Notes under the pieces: model-generated
The model's database searches: none
What the model was told of the DNA's origin: nothing
The model's input: the letters and a program-made list of their open reading frames with translations, nothing else
Program-made: the position numbers and the translations under genes
In this document: positions 56,079 through 64,000 of the stretch, piece after piece
Layout: every line of letters starts with the position of its first letter
How positions within the stretch are numbered: the first letter of the stretch is position 1
Assembly (NCBI GenBank): GCA_019828595.1
Contig: JAHQRK010000008.1
Location: forward strand, 1,364,001-1,428,000
DNA length: 64,000 nucleotides
Origin: Aphanomyces cochlioides
Lineage: Eukaryota > Oomycota > Saprolegniomycetes > Saprolegniales > Verrucalvaceae
Direction of reading: 5' to 3'

Positions 56079-56717
56079 TCATGATCCATTTTGCGATGCG
56101 AACTTGCTCAAGAGGTTGATCAAGGCCAAGCGCTCTTGCTTCTCAAGCGTAAATCGCTCAGCTTTGTGCGCGGCCTTTCGTTCTTCAATCTCAAGACGCC
56201 TTTCTTCCAATGTAAGTCGACGGTCTTCCAATTCGCAGGATTTCATATCGCGCTCGTTCATGTAGGCAATCATTGTGGCTTGGAGGTTGTTGTGAGGCTT
56301 ACGATCACCGACGGTTTTCATCGCTTCTTCTCTTATCGCAGCCCCTTCGTCTTGGTCACTCGTTCGCGACATTGTTTCATGCTTCTTCTTCGTAGCCTTA
56401 CGATCTTCTTCCTCGCGTAGCTCTAATATTTCAGCTAATAGTTCATCCATTTCAGTTATCGTTTCTTCTACACCCGATGCTTTATGCATCTCCTTCTGCT
56501 TCTGGGCATACGCGTCTGACAGCAAAGCACAACGCTCACGACAACGCCTTCCATCAACGTCAATGTTTAAGGATGCCGCAACTGAATCCCATACGGCTCG
56601 TTTCTTACCAAATCCTTTGTCGTAAGGGTTTTGAGCGAGGACCTCTTTCACGAGATCTAAATCCGTCTCGGCATCGAATCGCACTTGAGTCTTGCGCTTT
56701 TTTGCTCGCGGATCCAT
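56079..56717 (-). CDS. Myb-like accessory protein with coiled coil, Harbinger element 3
   Basis: A 212-aa uninterrupted frame from MDPRAKKRKTQVRFDAETDL. The N-terminal third (VKEVLAQNPYDKGFGKKRAV, WDSVAASLNIDVDGRRCRER) matches the Myb/SANT-like trihelix region. The C-terminal half is a charged coiled coil (CELEDRRLTLEERRLEIEER). It faces the transposase gene with a 258-bp AT-rich gap. By analogy with Harbinger systems it should bind the TIRs and recruit the transposase. Confidence 0.82.
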   Translation of the reverse strand: MDPRAKKRKTQVRFDAETDLDLVKEVLAQNPYDKGFGKKRAVWDSVAASLNIDVDGRRCRERCALLSDAYAQKQKEMHKASGVEETITEMDELLAEILELREEEDRKATKKKHETMSRTSDQDEGAAIREEAMKTVGDRKPHNNLQATMIAYMNERDMKSCELEDRRLTLEERRLEIEERKAAHKAERFTLEKQERLALINLLSKFASQNGS

Positions 56718-57750
56718 TCCTCGCTTTCAAAGAATTACAAAATGACGACGTGTGTGGCGAAAGTAACATGGATTACACATGCAGTTTGGTTTTACACGAT
56801 CGAACTGGTAGAATTTTGTTTACACGTTTTGGGGAAAGAACCCGAACGTGTAAATCGAAGTTTAGTGAAGGGTTTGGGTTATGTTGTACTTTCTACACGT
56901 ACAAGTTGCTTTGCAGAACCACTCTATTGCACTGTCATACGCTTTTGGGGGGTTATCATTGGATAACCGAACTTTTGCAGTGCCGTTTACGCCGGAAGTG
57001 TACCAGCATGGACCCTTTGCAGACACCCAGCAACGTCCTTCGATTGCTGTGGCATCAATGGGCGTGCCTTTTCCGATTCGAGAACGCGACCATGTCAACC
57101 CTCCTGAAATTCCCCCTCAAGTCGATCAGAGCGACGATGCCAATGGACCTCAGCTTCGTGGTGAAGTTCCGTCAGCGGCGCCTGCATCGCAACGCCTGCA
57201 AGCTGTTTCAACTACTCCTACACCCCCGACTTATACTGGCACAACGTCTCAGGAGAAGAAAGCATTCATGCGAGCGTACCAGCAATACTGGTTTCAATGC
57301 GCTTCGTTGCATCAACTTGGTTATTATCCCGTCGTCATGCCGGTTGGCGCTTGTGTATCTGATGTTCGCCGTCGAACAATTGCTAAATTTGAACTTCGGA
57401 AGCCAGCCGATCAAATATCGGAGCAAGAGTGGCGAGAATATTTCCACAAGGCTAACGAAGTTGGCATCATTGATTACGCCCGTGTGGACAGGGCGATGAA
57501 AAACCTTCGTCTCAACACATCGTTAACAGACGCCCCCAGTCGAGTAGCAAAGCTGTTACACCAATTGACAATCAGTTGGAGCAACTGTCCATGGAATCGT
57601 TTCTCGAAACGGAGCAGAAACGCGTTGTTGGCTACCTGGTAGCAGCCCTTGCACCGCCCACTTTCAAAGCTACAGTGTGCGATGAATTGGGGCGCCAACA
57701 AAACAAATCCTTGAAGTCCGACTTGACGAAGTTCGTCGAATGGTTAGAAG

Positions 57751-60700
57751 ATGCTGGTGACCTCAGCTGGTCCATTGATCTTGCGATATCTATCTGCGTG
57801 GGTGGTCAAAGACGGTTCCCCGGACCCAAGGCTTATCATCTCTCGACCAGTGATGGAGCGTTTGGGGTATTCGCTCCCTGCACTTCTTCAATCTGCTCGC
57901 GCAATTACATCGGAGTGGGATCTATCAAATTCCGAATTAGTTGGCGCTTCACAAGGGGTCACAGTGTCAGGAGCGCATTCCATCTCCCACGAATACCCAG
58001 TCGAGGATATCTCGTCTGTGCCTCCCGCACTGGCGCCCAATTTAGCGCTGGAAATGACCCCGCACCTCGGAGATCAGAGCCACGTCGAACTACCTAATCT
58101 GGTCGCCCACGACGAAGTTCAGGTTGCCGAGCTCCTCGAAGAGCGACTTCAAGGATGCAACAGCGAATGGCCTCCCAAGCGTGTCTTTGCAGCGTCTCCG
58201 AGCATTGCTTCAGCAATACAAGGACGTGTTTCGCCTTGGATTTGGTACTGACCCGCCTGTCAAAGTCCCACCACTTGAAGTGCGTCTCCGACAAGGCGCC
58301 ACGCCAGTGCGTTGCTCGGCTCGCCGTTATCCTCCAGCCCATCAAGCTTTCCTCGACCAGCATTTGAGCGCATTAGAATCGGCTGACCTGGTATATATCA
58401 ACACCAGCAGTCGATGGGCGAGTCCACCTCGCATTGTGCCCAAGCAAGACGGGTCATATCGTATGACGGTGGACACCCGAGCAATCAACGCCAGAACGCA
58501 GCCAATCCAGTGGCCCATGCCTCAACTTGAGGTTGCCATGGGTTTGGTTGTTGGCAGCCAATACTTTTTTACCCTCGACTGGTTCCGCGGATATTGGCAG
58601 TTGCCTCTTGGTACGCTTAGCCAAGAGCTCTTCACCATCATGACGCACCGCGGCATGTATACCCCAACTCGGGTGTCGATGGGCGGTTGTGATAGCGTGG
58701 GCTATTGCCAAGCTACGGTCGAATTGATTTTCAAGGATATGATGTACAGAGGAATACTAGCCTGGCTCTTGGGTTACTCTCCAACTGTTGATGCACTACT
58801 CGACGTGCTCGAGGCCGTGCTACGCGCTTGTGCGAAAACTGGACTCAAATTGCATCCGAGAAAGTGTTCATTCTTTCTCACGTCAGCCAAATGGTGCGGG
58901 AAAATTGTGTCGGGTGAAGGCATTGCACACTGCCCCGAAAGAATTGCCGGTCTCGTCGAGATGCCTCCACCGATTACAGCCGGGCAACTCCAAACATTCT
59001 TATGTTGCGCTAACTGGATGCGCTCGCACGTGCACTCGTTCTCCGAGCTTGTGGCTCCCCTCATGGCTCTACTTGAGTCAGTCGCACGTTCTGTTGGCTC
59101 GCGAAAGCAAAAGAAGTTGGACAAGGTGCCATTATCCCAGTTTGGTTTGTCTTCTGCTCATGTCGGGTGTTTCGCGGCTGTGAAACTAGCACTGCTCGAC
59201 ATGGTTCCACTGGCGCACCCTCGTGGCGACGCCATCGTCAGCTTGTTTGCCGATGCCTCGCAAGACTTTTGGGGATCTGTCGTTACTCAAATCCCACCCG
59301 AGGACGCAGCCCTGCCATTGCATCAACAACGACACCAACCGCTTGCCTTCCTGAGTGGGCGCTTTGCCGGGGCAAGCAGTCGATGGCCCATCCCCGACAA
59401 AGAAGCATTTGCCATCGTCGAGTCGTGCAAAAGACTCGAATATATCCTCCTTCGACCAACTGGATTTACAATCTACACAGATCATCGCAACTTGGCGTAT
59501 CTATTCAATCCTTTGGCCACCGATTCTGGCATGCAACGGCACCAAGCTGATCGCCTCCAACGATGGGCGATGACTTTGTCCGGCTATAAGTATGACATTA
59601 TCCACATCCCTGGTGAGAACAATGTATGGGCGGACATGTTGTCCCGGTGGCACACAGTGAACGTCGAGGACAAGATGACTGGGTGCTCAGAAAATGCCGC
59701 ACAAGCCAAAAGTCAACATGATCTTGCCCCCTCACCAATGTCGCATCAAACCCGACGCGGCACATCAACTGGTGAACCGGAAAATTGCAGGCCCAAAGTT
59801 CCAATCAACGTGCTATCTCTACCTCCGGCTGCTCCTCTCCAAGCCACTGATTTTGAATGGCCATCATGGGAAGATATCGCACAGGCCCAAGAGGCGTTGA
59901 CTGCGAACAACGAAGCCACTTCGCAACCCCCTTCAGATGTCGCATGGTTCCCATCAAAAGGTTGCTTCTGCAACGGAGTCGGTCGTATCTGGATTCCACC
60001 TACTGCGCTGGACCTCAAACATCGTCTGCGTATTGTCGCGCATGCTGGATTGTCAGGTCATCGGGGTGTCCAAGCAACCTTTGCCCCACTCAAGGAATTA
60101 TATGTCTGGGACGGCATGGACAATGAAGTCACGGAATTTGTGGGCCGCTGTTTGCAATGTCTATCAGTCCGAGGACGAATGATACCTCGCCCACTGGGAA
60201 CTCAGCTCCATGCCACCCGTCCCAACGAATTGCTCCATTTCGACTATCTCTCATTGCCGGTAGACCGAACAACAGGTCACAAGTACGTCCTTGTTCTCAA
60301 AGACGACGCCTCTGGATATTGTTTGTTGCAACCGTTTGACGCCGCCACAGCTGCCAACTGCGCGTCCAGTCTCTGTCACTGGTTTAGTATGTTTGGCACA
60401 GTCACTACTTGGGTCACTGACCGAGGAGCTCACTTTAGAAATGACGTCATTGAAGTCCTTGCAGCATCCCTGGGGACGCAACACCACTTTACGACAGCAT
60501 ATTCTCCATGGGCAAATGGCACTGTCGAAGTGCTAAATCGGCAGCTTCTTCGTTGTTTGAAAACTCTCTTGTTGGAAAGACAGCTCCAGCCTAATCAATG
60601 GTCGTGTGTGCTACCCGCAGTCCAAACAGCCCTGAATCATCAACCTTCGGATCGAATTGGAGGTCGCGCCCCTGTTACAGCATTTACAGGCCTCCCGGCT

Positions 60701-61609
60701 ATGTCTCCTATCCGTGCTACAATATTGGGGACATTTGAAGTTTTATCCTTATCATTGGAAGACATTTCAGCTGAGCTACAGAGCTGTCTCTCCTCCACAG
60801 CCCAGTCTTTGGAGTCTATGCATCGTGATATGGCTGCAACAAGTGCTAACCGCCGTCTCCAAGCTCAGACACGACGTGCTAGACGTTCCACACCACCCAC
60901 ATTCTCGGTTGGAGATTTTGTCTTGGTCGGTGTTGTCTGTGAACAGCTTCCAAAGCTTGCACTACAATGGCGTGGTCCAAAAGTAATTGTTCAAGCCCTT
61001 TCCGATTGGATTTTTGTGGTAGAAGATATCACGCCTCCGAAAATTCAGTCGACACACCATGCAAGTCGGCTATGCTTTTATGCGGAAGCAAAATACAATG
61101 TCACGGAAGATATCATGAATTATGCACGATTTACCGAAGGTGGACATTGCGTTCGATCGATTTCAGCTCTGAAGCCCCAAGGCGAATCGTTTGCTCTGCT
61201 GGTGCATTGGATGGGAATGGAAGATGCCGAATCTACATGGGAACCAATTGAAAACCTCATAGAAGACGTGCCTACTTTGGTTAAGGCGTTTTTTCTCCAA
61301 AACATCCACCTTCCCAACGTTCACGAGGCAACGAATCACGCCGGCATTCAGATGAAGTTGCAAATTGATAGACCAAAAGAGCAACAAACCAACAGGCCTC
61401 GACGCACCAACTATCCGAAGCCAGAGGTGTCGTCTACAAGTCGTCGTGCCAGCAAACCAAGTGGTGCCAATCTGAACCAACCTCACCGCTCACAAGCCCA
61501 TCGTGCGCATGATCGTGTGGACCCCGGCTTTCAGCCAATTGAAACGGACAGAGAACCTTTTGCCCCACCTCGTTTTCGCCGGAGGACCCGTGGCCGTCAC
61601 CTTCCCTAG
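57751..61609 (+). CDS. pol of the gypsy element: protease region, RT, RNase H, integrase, chromodomain
   Basis: A region with PDPRLIISRPVMERLGYSLP (57751-58250) is in a neighbouring frame and corresponds to the protease/linker. The long frame 58124-61609 (1161 codons) has RT motifs WASPPRIVPKQDGSYRMTVD and FFTLDWFRGYWQLPL (about residue 150). At about residue 210 it reads ILAWLLGYS, where family members have the catalytic Asp pair before LLGYS; both Asp are absent. RNase H keeps FADAS (375), KEAFAIVE and YTDHRNL (450). Integrase has the H-x3-H-type HAGLSGH and CLQC zinc site (640-690) and a DDE core FDYLSL, VTDRGAHF, NGTVEV (704-800). A chromodomain (LLVHWMGMEDAESTWEPIEN) lies at about 1010-1050. 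Confidence 0.9.
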
Positions 61610-61618
61610 GAGGGGCCG

Positions 61619-61900
61619 TGTTCTGGTGGCTTGGTCGTCCACCAGCAAGAGACTTTGGATGAATCAAAGTCTAGAAGACTTGTTGTCCGGTCCACCGGAT
61701 AATATGCATGTCCTGCCGATTGCACGTCTGAATGATCTTTCGAAACGTCACGATCAGTAGCTGTACGCGTGCTGATTGTGTGTCCGAGCACGCGTATGCT
61801 AGTTGTAGCCTGAACGTATCGCTAAGCGTAATTCAGTTCCTTATTCACCATCGTGTGCGCAACCTAGCCCTCTCTGCGTTGAGAAGCTGGGCATGGATCA
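61619..61900 (+). repeat. 3' LTR of the gypsy element
   Basis: 282 bp, TG...CA. Near-identical to the 5' LTR over most of its length, including CCGAGCACGCGTATGCTAG and AACGTATCGCTAAGCG. Confidence 0.93.
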
Positions 61901-61930
61901 GGTTCTACGAGCAGCAGTGAATTTAGAAAC

Positions 61931-61972
61931 AAGAGAAGTACAAGACCGCATCAATCGGTCTTGTACTCTCTT
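61931..61972. repeat. Strong hairpin just downstream of the split gene's stop
   Basis: AGTACAAGACCG, loop CATCAAT, CGGTCTTGTACT form a perfect 12-bp stem, extended by AAGAG/CTCTT outside. It lies 10 bp after the TGA at 61918-61920. It may be a 3' UTR structure or a palindromic element. Confidence 0.8.
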
Positions 61973-62939
61973 GGTTCGCATGGGATAATTTCGAGCATCA
62001 AGTAGTTCTTCAAGTTGATACAACTTATAGAAGGATAGATAATTCAGAATAAGTTGATCGCATTCTGCTCTCTTATACGAACTTACATTAACTAATTATA
62101 CATCCAATCTGTGCGCACCAAGAAAACCAGTGGATCCTCGTGACTACATCGATTCAAGTCTGAATTTAACTTGTTCAACACTCGAATTATTGGCTCGTCG
62201 CAATAATAGTCTGGTGGTCTTTTATTTGTGCCAAAAAAACTTCACGTAACACTCAACTCGAGTCTTTGCCAATGGAATAATATACGAAGAATGACATAGT
62301 AAAATGGATAATAGTCTGGTTGTTATTATACCCTCCTTCATGGAGAATAAAAAATGGCGCAAATAATGCAGCAGTGTGGGCCATTGCCAATTGCTCCAAG
62401 AATATGCTGGGAGGCGCGGGCAACACTTAGAAGTTAATGCTTTCGAGATGAAGCATGAGGTAACCTCACATCTCCCTGCTCCACATAGGTACAAAAACCA
62501 GGATATTGAAGAATGTATATGGGGTGAAAAATTTTGTGCCGATGCTTTTGTCGCAACAAAAATGTACTGCAGTACTTTAATAAACCAATGTAGTCGATTT
62601 CAATTTGCCCAGGTTTCTATGTGTTGACATTGAGTAATAAATTACTTGAACGTTCTGCGAAATGCTGTGTTGTGCGTAAAGAAATTTGCTGCAATCTTTC
62701 TCGTTTGCGACCTGGAAACACTGGCAAAACAGTCAATTGATTTCAGTGATAAGGCCATCGACCAAGTAAAACTGTCATTCAAAACACTGATATGACTCAC
62801 TCTTGTCTGTTAAATCGCAGGATTTACTTTGGGTGTTGAGGATTAATTGAGTATGGCACGCATATAATGGCAGCTTGGAAAGAATTTTTGAGGTAGAAGA
62901 ATTTGATGAATTTAATGTGTACTACTCTGTATTTTAATA
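61973..62939. other. Intergenic stretch, nothing recognised
   Basis: About 1 kb. Short frames at 62222-62494 and 62376-62627 have no family features. Confidence 0.5.
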
Positions 62940-62940
62940 T

Positions 62941-62997
62941 AAGGAGGAAAACCTCCTTACCGGACGACTTTGACGCTAAAACGTCAAAGTCGTCCGG
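62941..62997. repeat. Twin hairpins upstream of the last gene
   Basis: The first is AAGGAGG-AAAA-CCTCCTT (62941-62958). It is directly followed by CCGGACGACTTTGACG, loop CTAAAA, and the complement (62960-62997), a perfect 16-bp stem. They lie about 85 bp before the ATG at 63081. Confidence 0.9.
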
Positions 62998-63080
62998 TTA
63001 AATGAATTTATATACGGAAATTGGTGTAAATATAGCGTCGTTTCTTGACATTTCCCAGCAGTCACACACAAACAGACCAA

Positions 63081-63839
63081 ATGGCAAAAGCAACTGGTCG
63101 GAAGCCTGGCCAAAGCAATTTCAAGCTAGAAGAGGACAAGGCCTTGGCGGTGTCATACGTAGCAATATCTACAGACGCTGCTGTTGGCACGGATCAAAGC
63201 CGCGACTCCTTCTGGACACGAGTCCATGCAAACTTTGTCAGCTTCCTATCGGCGTCTGATAGAAACTCGACGTCACTCCAGAACCGTTGGAACAATACAC
63301 TGAACAAAGAAGTTGGAAAGTATGTTGGTCACTTGTCTTCTGCTCTACGTGTTTATCACAGTGGTTGGCAACTACAGGATTACTTTGCAGAAGCCAAACG
63401 ACAATATCATATAAAGGAAGGTGCACGATTTAAACACGAAGAGGTATATCTTATTCTTAAGAAGCTACCGAAATATGCTGTTGCGATGGATCAAATCGAC
63501 TGTACTGTATCCAGAGCGCTTGCACTTGATGAGAACGAAGGCGATGACAATGGTCAATTATCTTTAAATGTTGCGCCCCGTCCAGAAGTTGGCAACAAGA
63601 AAGCCAAGCAATTGAAGACCACGCCACAAAAGCACGGATCGTCTGAAAAGGAAACGACCCTTCAACGCTTGGCGGCAGCATCGGAAGCCAAGAACAAGTT
63701 GTTGAAAGATTCTATGGTCATGAGGATCTTTGAACGCAATCCTGAGTCAGAGGAAGCCAAGACTTACTTCAAAATGATGCAGAAGCAGGCTTTGAACGAT
63801 CTTGGCATCGATATTAATGATGAGAACTTGGATCAGTAG
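63081..63839 (+). CDS. Myb/NAM-associated-type protein, probably Harbinger-derived
   Basis: A 252-aa uninterrupted frame from MAKATGRKPGQSNFKLEEDK, the ATG after an upstream in-frame one at 63045. The N-terminal region (ALAVSYVAISTDAAVGTDQS, RDSFWTRVHANFVSF, SLQNRWNNTLNKEVGKYVG) is the Myb-like module seen in plant and oomycete NAM-associated C-terminal proteins and Harbinger second ORFs. The middle is basic (NKKAKQLKTTPQKHGSSEK). The C-terminus is helical (EEAKTYFKMMQKQALNDLGI). No transposase is visible before the window ends. It may be a domesticated copy or the left half of an element running off the edge. Confidence 0.75.
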   Translation: MAKATGRKPGQSNFKLEEDKALAVSYVAISTDAAVGTDQSRDSFWTRVHANFVSFLSASDRNSTSLQNRWNNTLNKEVGKYVGHLSSALRVYHSGWQLQDYFAEAKRQYHIKEGARFKHEEVYLILKKLPKYAVAMDQIDCTVSRALALDENEGDDNGQLSLNVAPRPEVGNKKAKQLKTTPQKHGSSEKETTLQRLAAASEAKNKLLKDSMVMRIFERNPESEEAKTYFKMMQKQALNDLGIDINDENLDQ

Positions 63840-64000
63840 AGTAGATAAGTCAAAGTACATTAAGCTGCATGAATATCAATATAATTGTAATCTCAAAGCC
63901 GGCAGTGCAAGACATGACATGAGAGCAAGCCTGAACAAGTTATGGATGTTAAACGAATTCAGATTGCATTCATTGTGTATTATATTTCTACTTTCTAATC

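Larger units (their letters stand above)
54588..56925. mobile_element. PIF/Harbinger element 3, nested in gypsy gag, intact
   Basis: Ends read GGTTCTGCAAATGAACTTG then TACGTGTAG on the left and, as complement, GGTTCTGCAAAGCAACTTG then TACGTGTAG on the right (26 of 28 identical), preceded by AGAGA or GAGT. ATT flanks both sides (54585-54587 and 56926-56928) and keeps gag in frame when one copy is removed. Inside are convergent transposase and accessory ORFs. Length about 2.34 kb. Confidence 0.9.
54411..57760 (+). pseudogene. gag of the gypsy element, split by Harbinger and frameshifted
   Basis: The first part (54411-54587) is MEGSQQSQENRQSIVSRLFG and an acidic Ser/Ala-rich stretch ending SSDI. 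The nested element follows. Coding resumes at 56926 with ALSYAFGGLSLDNRTFAVPF and continues through TTSQEKKAFMRAYQQYWFQC and KPADQISEQEWREYFHKANE, a capsid-like helical region. A C5 run (57533-57537) shifts the frame; the next frame gives VTPIDNQLEQLSMESFLETE and VGYLVAALAPPTF. No CCHC knuckle was seen. The element cannot make a normal Gag as read. Confidence 0.75.
54092..61900 (+). mobile_element. Ty3/gypsy LTR retrotransposon (chromovirus type) with nested Harbinger
   Basis: LTRs start TGTTCTGGTGGCTTGG and end GGATCA. Host flanks are GGCTC (54087-54091) and GGTTC (61901-61905), a 5-bp duplication with one change. A polypurine run AGGAGGGG lies just before the 3' LTR. Order inside is gag, protease region, RT, RNase H, integrase, chromodomain. 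Subtracting the nested 2.34-kb element leaves about 5.5 kb. The LTRs differ by several substitutions and two small indels, so the insertion is not recent. Confidence 0.93.

Noticed and set aside
56477..57499. Plus-strand 340-codon frame across the Myb-like ORF and gag
   Set aside because: It is antisense to the accessory ORF, crosses the Harbinger TIR and runs out of frame with gag. Chance read-through.

Overview
The window looks like nuclear DNA of an oomycete, most likely a saprolegnialean such as Aphanomyces. This rests on several features read together: genes broken by many very short GT-AG introns (about 40-55 bp, one of 82 bp), a TKL kinase with a Cys-rich ectodomain, Crypton tyrosine-recombinase elements, gypsy and PIF/Harbinger elements of oomycete style, and TPR proteins with a TIR-like SHAW domain. 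The species call is inference.

Layout. At 0.3-3.8 kb lies an NMA111/HtrA-type protease gene on the minus strand, split by a 551-bp hAT deletion derivative with perfect 8-bp target duplications. At 4.0-6.2 kb is a Crypton-like tyrosine recombinase gene. A frameshifted DDE transposase (8.4-9.6 kb) and a decayed pogo/Tigger element with TIRs (10.1-12.4 kb) follow. A conserved block comes next: a transmembrane TKL kinase (13.3-15.3 kb) and importin-5 (15.4-19.4 kb). Two related minus-strand genes of a SHAW-TPR-zinc-finger family occupy 20.3-24.2 kb, the first of them 5'-truncated.

From 24.6 to 39.5 kb the sequence is mostly mobile DNA: a decayed Harbinger element with TAA target duplications, a decayed MULE with a CCHC knuckle, a well-preserved Harbinger element, a SHAW/Crypton chimera that was itself invaded by a 1.56-kb sequence with an unknown ORF and 18-bp flanking repeats, a MITE, and a non-autonomous element carrying a nested foldback.

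A second conserved block at 40.1-50.8 kb holds an actin-related protein 6 (SWR1-type chromatin remodelling), a WD40 protein, a mitochondrial ISCA2-type Fe-S assembly protein, a RING-H2 protein and a SET-domain exon. From 51.9 kb an intron-rich gene of unknown function runs until a Ty3/gypsy chromovirus (54.1-61.9 kb) interrupts it five codons before its stop. That retroelement has in turn been split in gag by an intact Harbinger element (54.6-56.9 kb). A Myb/NAM-like ORF closes the window.

Many otherwise coherent genes here carry single-base frameshifts, and at least seven of them fall in homopolymer runs. Sequencing error is therefore a real alternative to pseudogenisation. The three Harbinger elements share one plan: a DDE transposase on the plus strand convergent with a Myb/SANT-like or coiled-coil ORF on the minus strand.
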